NCBI GenBank assembly: GCA_000436475.1
Contig: FR886141.1
Coordinates: forward strand, 1-23,536
Length of the DNA: 23,536 nt
From: Eubacterium sp. CAG:248
Lineage (GTDB): Bacteria > Bacillota > Clostridia > Lachnospirales > Lachnospiraceae
Reading direction: 5' to 3'
The notes below the pieces were generated by a model that had not been told where the DNA came from, ran no database searches, and worked only from the letters and a program-made list of their open reading frames with translations. The position numbers and the translations under genes were made by a program. Below, piece after piece: positions 22,323 through 23,536 of this stretch; position 1 is the first letter of the stretch; every line of letters begins with the position of its first letter.

Positions 22323-23536
22323 ATGATTATGGAGTGTGGAACAAAAAAATATACTGGTAACAAATGGCATATATTACCATTAGTAGTGTTTATATGTGGT
22401 ATAATAATATTGAATGCTATCGTCATGGAAGTTAACAGAATTGATTATGAAAAGATAAGAGCTAAAGCAAGTCTGAATGCTGTTACATATGCTGACCAAA
22501 TGATAAATGATTTTAATTTGGGGATTGGAAAAACATATTCTATTGAACAGCTCCTTATAAGTGAGGATGGTGCGGTCAATAAGTTTAGTACAATCGCTAG
22601 TGGTATGATGGCAGATTATGTACAGAGTATTCAGCTGGCACCAGATGGTGTTGTTAATGAAATATATCCAGAAGAGGGAAACGAAGCTGCTAAGATAGAC
22701 CTTGTTAATGACGAAAAAAGGGGAGCAATTGTCAGATATGGAATAGACAACGATATTGTTGTTATGCATGGTCCATTCACACTTAGCCAGGGAGGTATGG
22801 GGATTGCTATACGTAATCCGATTTATCTTTATAATGAAGATGGAGAACGCTATTTCTGGGGGCTGGCGATAATTATAATCAAGGTTCCGGAGATTTTTAA
22901 TGATTCGGTGAATGCACTGGAAAGTTTTGGCTATGATTATATTCTATCTAAAACAGAGTCGCCTTTATCGTCAGATTATAATGTGATAGATAGTTCAAAA
23001 CAGGAATTAGACAATCCTGTTTCATACACATTCGAACTTGGTGGCTGTATGTGGAAGCTTGATGTTACACCAGTAAATGGATGGAAAAATGATAAAAATA
23101 TCAGTTTTGTCGTAATTGGAAGTGTTATCATAATAGCATTGCTGGAGGTTCTGGCATTTGCATTCATAAATATGGAAAAACAAAGAAAAAAGTTTAGGCA
23201 GATGTCTATAACAGACGGACTTACAGGACTGCTTAACAGAATCGGGTTTGATGAGCAGGTTGGGAAGTATTTAAATAATAATGAATCAAAGAAGTGCATC
23301 GCAATATTACTTGATGTGGATAATTTTAAGTTTATTAATGATGTGCATGGTCATGAGGTAGGAGATCAGGTGCTTCTTCAGCTGGCAACGGCTATGAAAA
23401 AAGAGTTTTCAAAAAATGCTGTCATTGGAAGAAATGGTGGCGATGAGTTTTGTTTGCTTATAAAGGATTGTAATGAGGATGAGGCAAAGAATCAGATAGA
23501 AAGCTTTACAATGAAAAAACGTACATTCTTGCATAA
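22323..23536 (+). CDS. CHASE-GGDEF diguanylate cyclase, cut by window end
   Basis: An open frame of 404 codons runs off the right edge. TM1 (about 16-35, HILPLVVFICGIIILNAIV), an extracytoplasmic domain (about 36-258) and TM2 (about 260-280, ISFVVIGSVIIIALLEVLAF) precede the GGDEF domain, which begins with the linker MSITDGLTGLLNRIGF. GGDEF is intact at 372-376 (GRNGGDEFCLL), with DVDNFKFINDVHGHEVGD upstream. The extracytoplasmic part, with MGIAIRNPIYLYNEDGERYFWG, resembles a CHASE ligand sensor. The RxxD inhibitory position is not conserved (SKNA). Start codon is uncertain between ATG 22323 and ATG 22329; the GGGA/GGATG context supports either weakly. Predicted to make cyclic di-GMP in response to an external signal; any EAL domain beyond the edge cannot be excluded. 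Confidence 0.88.
   Translation, partial: MIMECGTKKYTGNKWHILPLVVFICGIIILNAIVMEVNRIDYEKIRAKASLNAVTYADQMINDFNLGIGKTYSIEQLLISEDGAVNKFSTIASGMMADYVQSIQLAPDGVVNEIYPEEGNEAAKIDLVNDEKRGAIVRYGIDNDIVVMHGPFTLSQGGMGIAIRNPIYLYNEDGERYFWGLAIIIIKVPEIFNDSVNALESFGYDYILSKTESPLSSDYNVIDSSKQELDNPVSYTFELGGCMWKLDVTPVNGWKNDKNISFVVIGSVIIIALLEVLAFAFINMEKQRKKFRQMSITDGLTGLLNRIGFDEQVGKYLNNNESKKCIAILLDVDNFKFINDVHGHEVGDQVLLQLATAMKKEFSKNAVIGRNGGDEFCLLIKDCNEDEAKNQIESFTMKKRTFLH

Noticed and set aside
22205..23299. Minus-strand open frames opposite the CHASE-GGDEF gene
   Set aside because: They are antisense shadows; the plus strand encodes a continuous protein with membrane segments and GGDEF motifs.

Overview
The window looks like chromosomal DNA of a low-GC Firmicute, most likely a Lachnospiraceae member of the pectin-degrading Lachnospira / Eubacterium eligens type. 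The basis is inference from content: strong A+T bias with heavy AGA/ATA codon use, GGAGG-type ribosome binding sites, consensus sigma-A promoters, a DUF4250 small protein, an IscU-like/GGGtGRT gene pair, a secreted multidomain pectate lyase and a chemoreceptor. I see no rRNA, tRNA, CRISPR array, transposase or phage gene.

Layout. 1-860 is an AT-rich tract without an intact gene. It holds broken minus-strand coding fragments (344-531, 568-696) ahead of a minus-strand terminator. clpB (978-3572) follows a sigma-A promoter whose -35 box lies inside a half-perfect CIRCE element (HrcA operator). clpB converges on a 59-aa DUF4250 gene (minus strand) across a shared hairpin. Next come a PAS/GGDEF/GAF-like diguanylate cyclase (4025-5797) and a two-gene operon encoding a cytoplasmic ParB-like/BMP fusion and a metallophosphoesterase (5980-8562). 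A membrane-anchored family 1 pectate lyase with Thr-rich linkers occupies 8741-11416. Housekeeping genes follow: asd (11695-12783), topB (13047-15083), and glmS with a stand-alone left-handed beta-helix acetyltransferase (15290-17836). A dCache-HAMP chemoreceptor sits at 18022-20085, then the IscU-like scaffold and GGGtGRT pair (20253-21982). The window ends inside a CHASE-GGDEF diguanylate cyclase that starts near 22323.

How the genes relate. Most are separate transcription units with recognisable terminators at 3586-3618, 5821-5870, 8618-8665, 11442-11485, 12846-12893 and 22007-22043. Likely operons are BMP-fusion/phosphoesterase, glmS/acetyltransferase and IscU-like/GGGtGRT. The two diguanylate cyclases and the chemoreceptor suggest a motile, surface-sensing cell; the pectate lyase gives it access to plant pectin; glmS and its neighbour feed amino-sugar synthesis for the wall.

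The least explained parts are the IscU-like/GGGtGRT pair with its structured leader and the signal-peptide-less ParB-like/BMP fusion. Several intergenic RNA or operator-like structures are also unexplained, notably those after asd and before topB, the MCP gene and the BMP operon. Assignments rest on motif recognition by eye; no database search was run.
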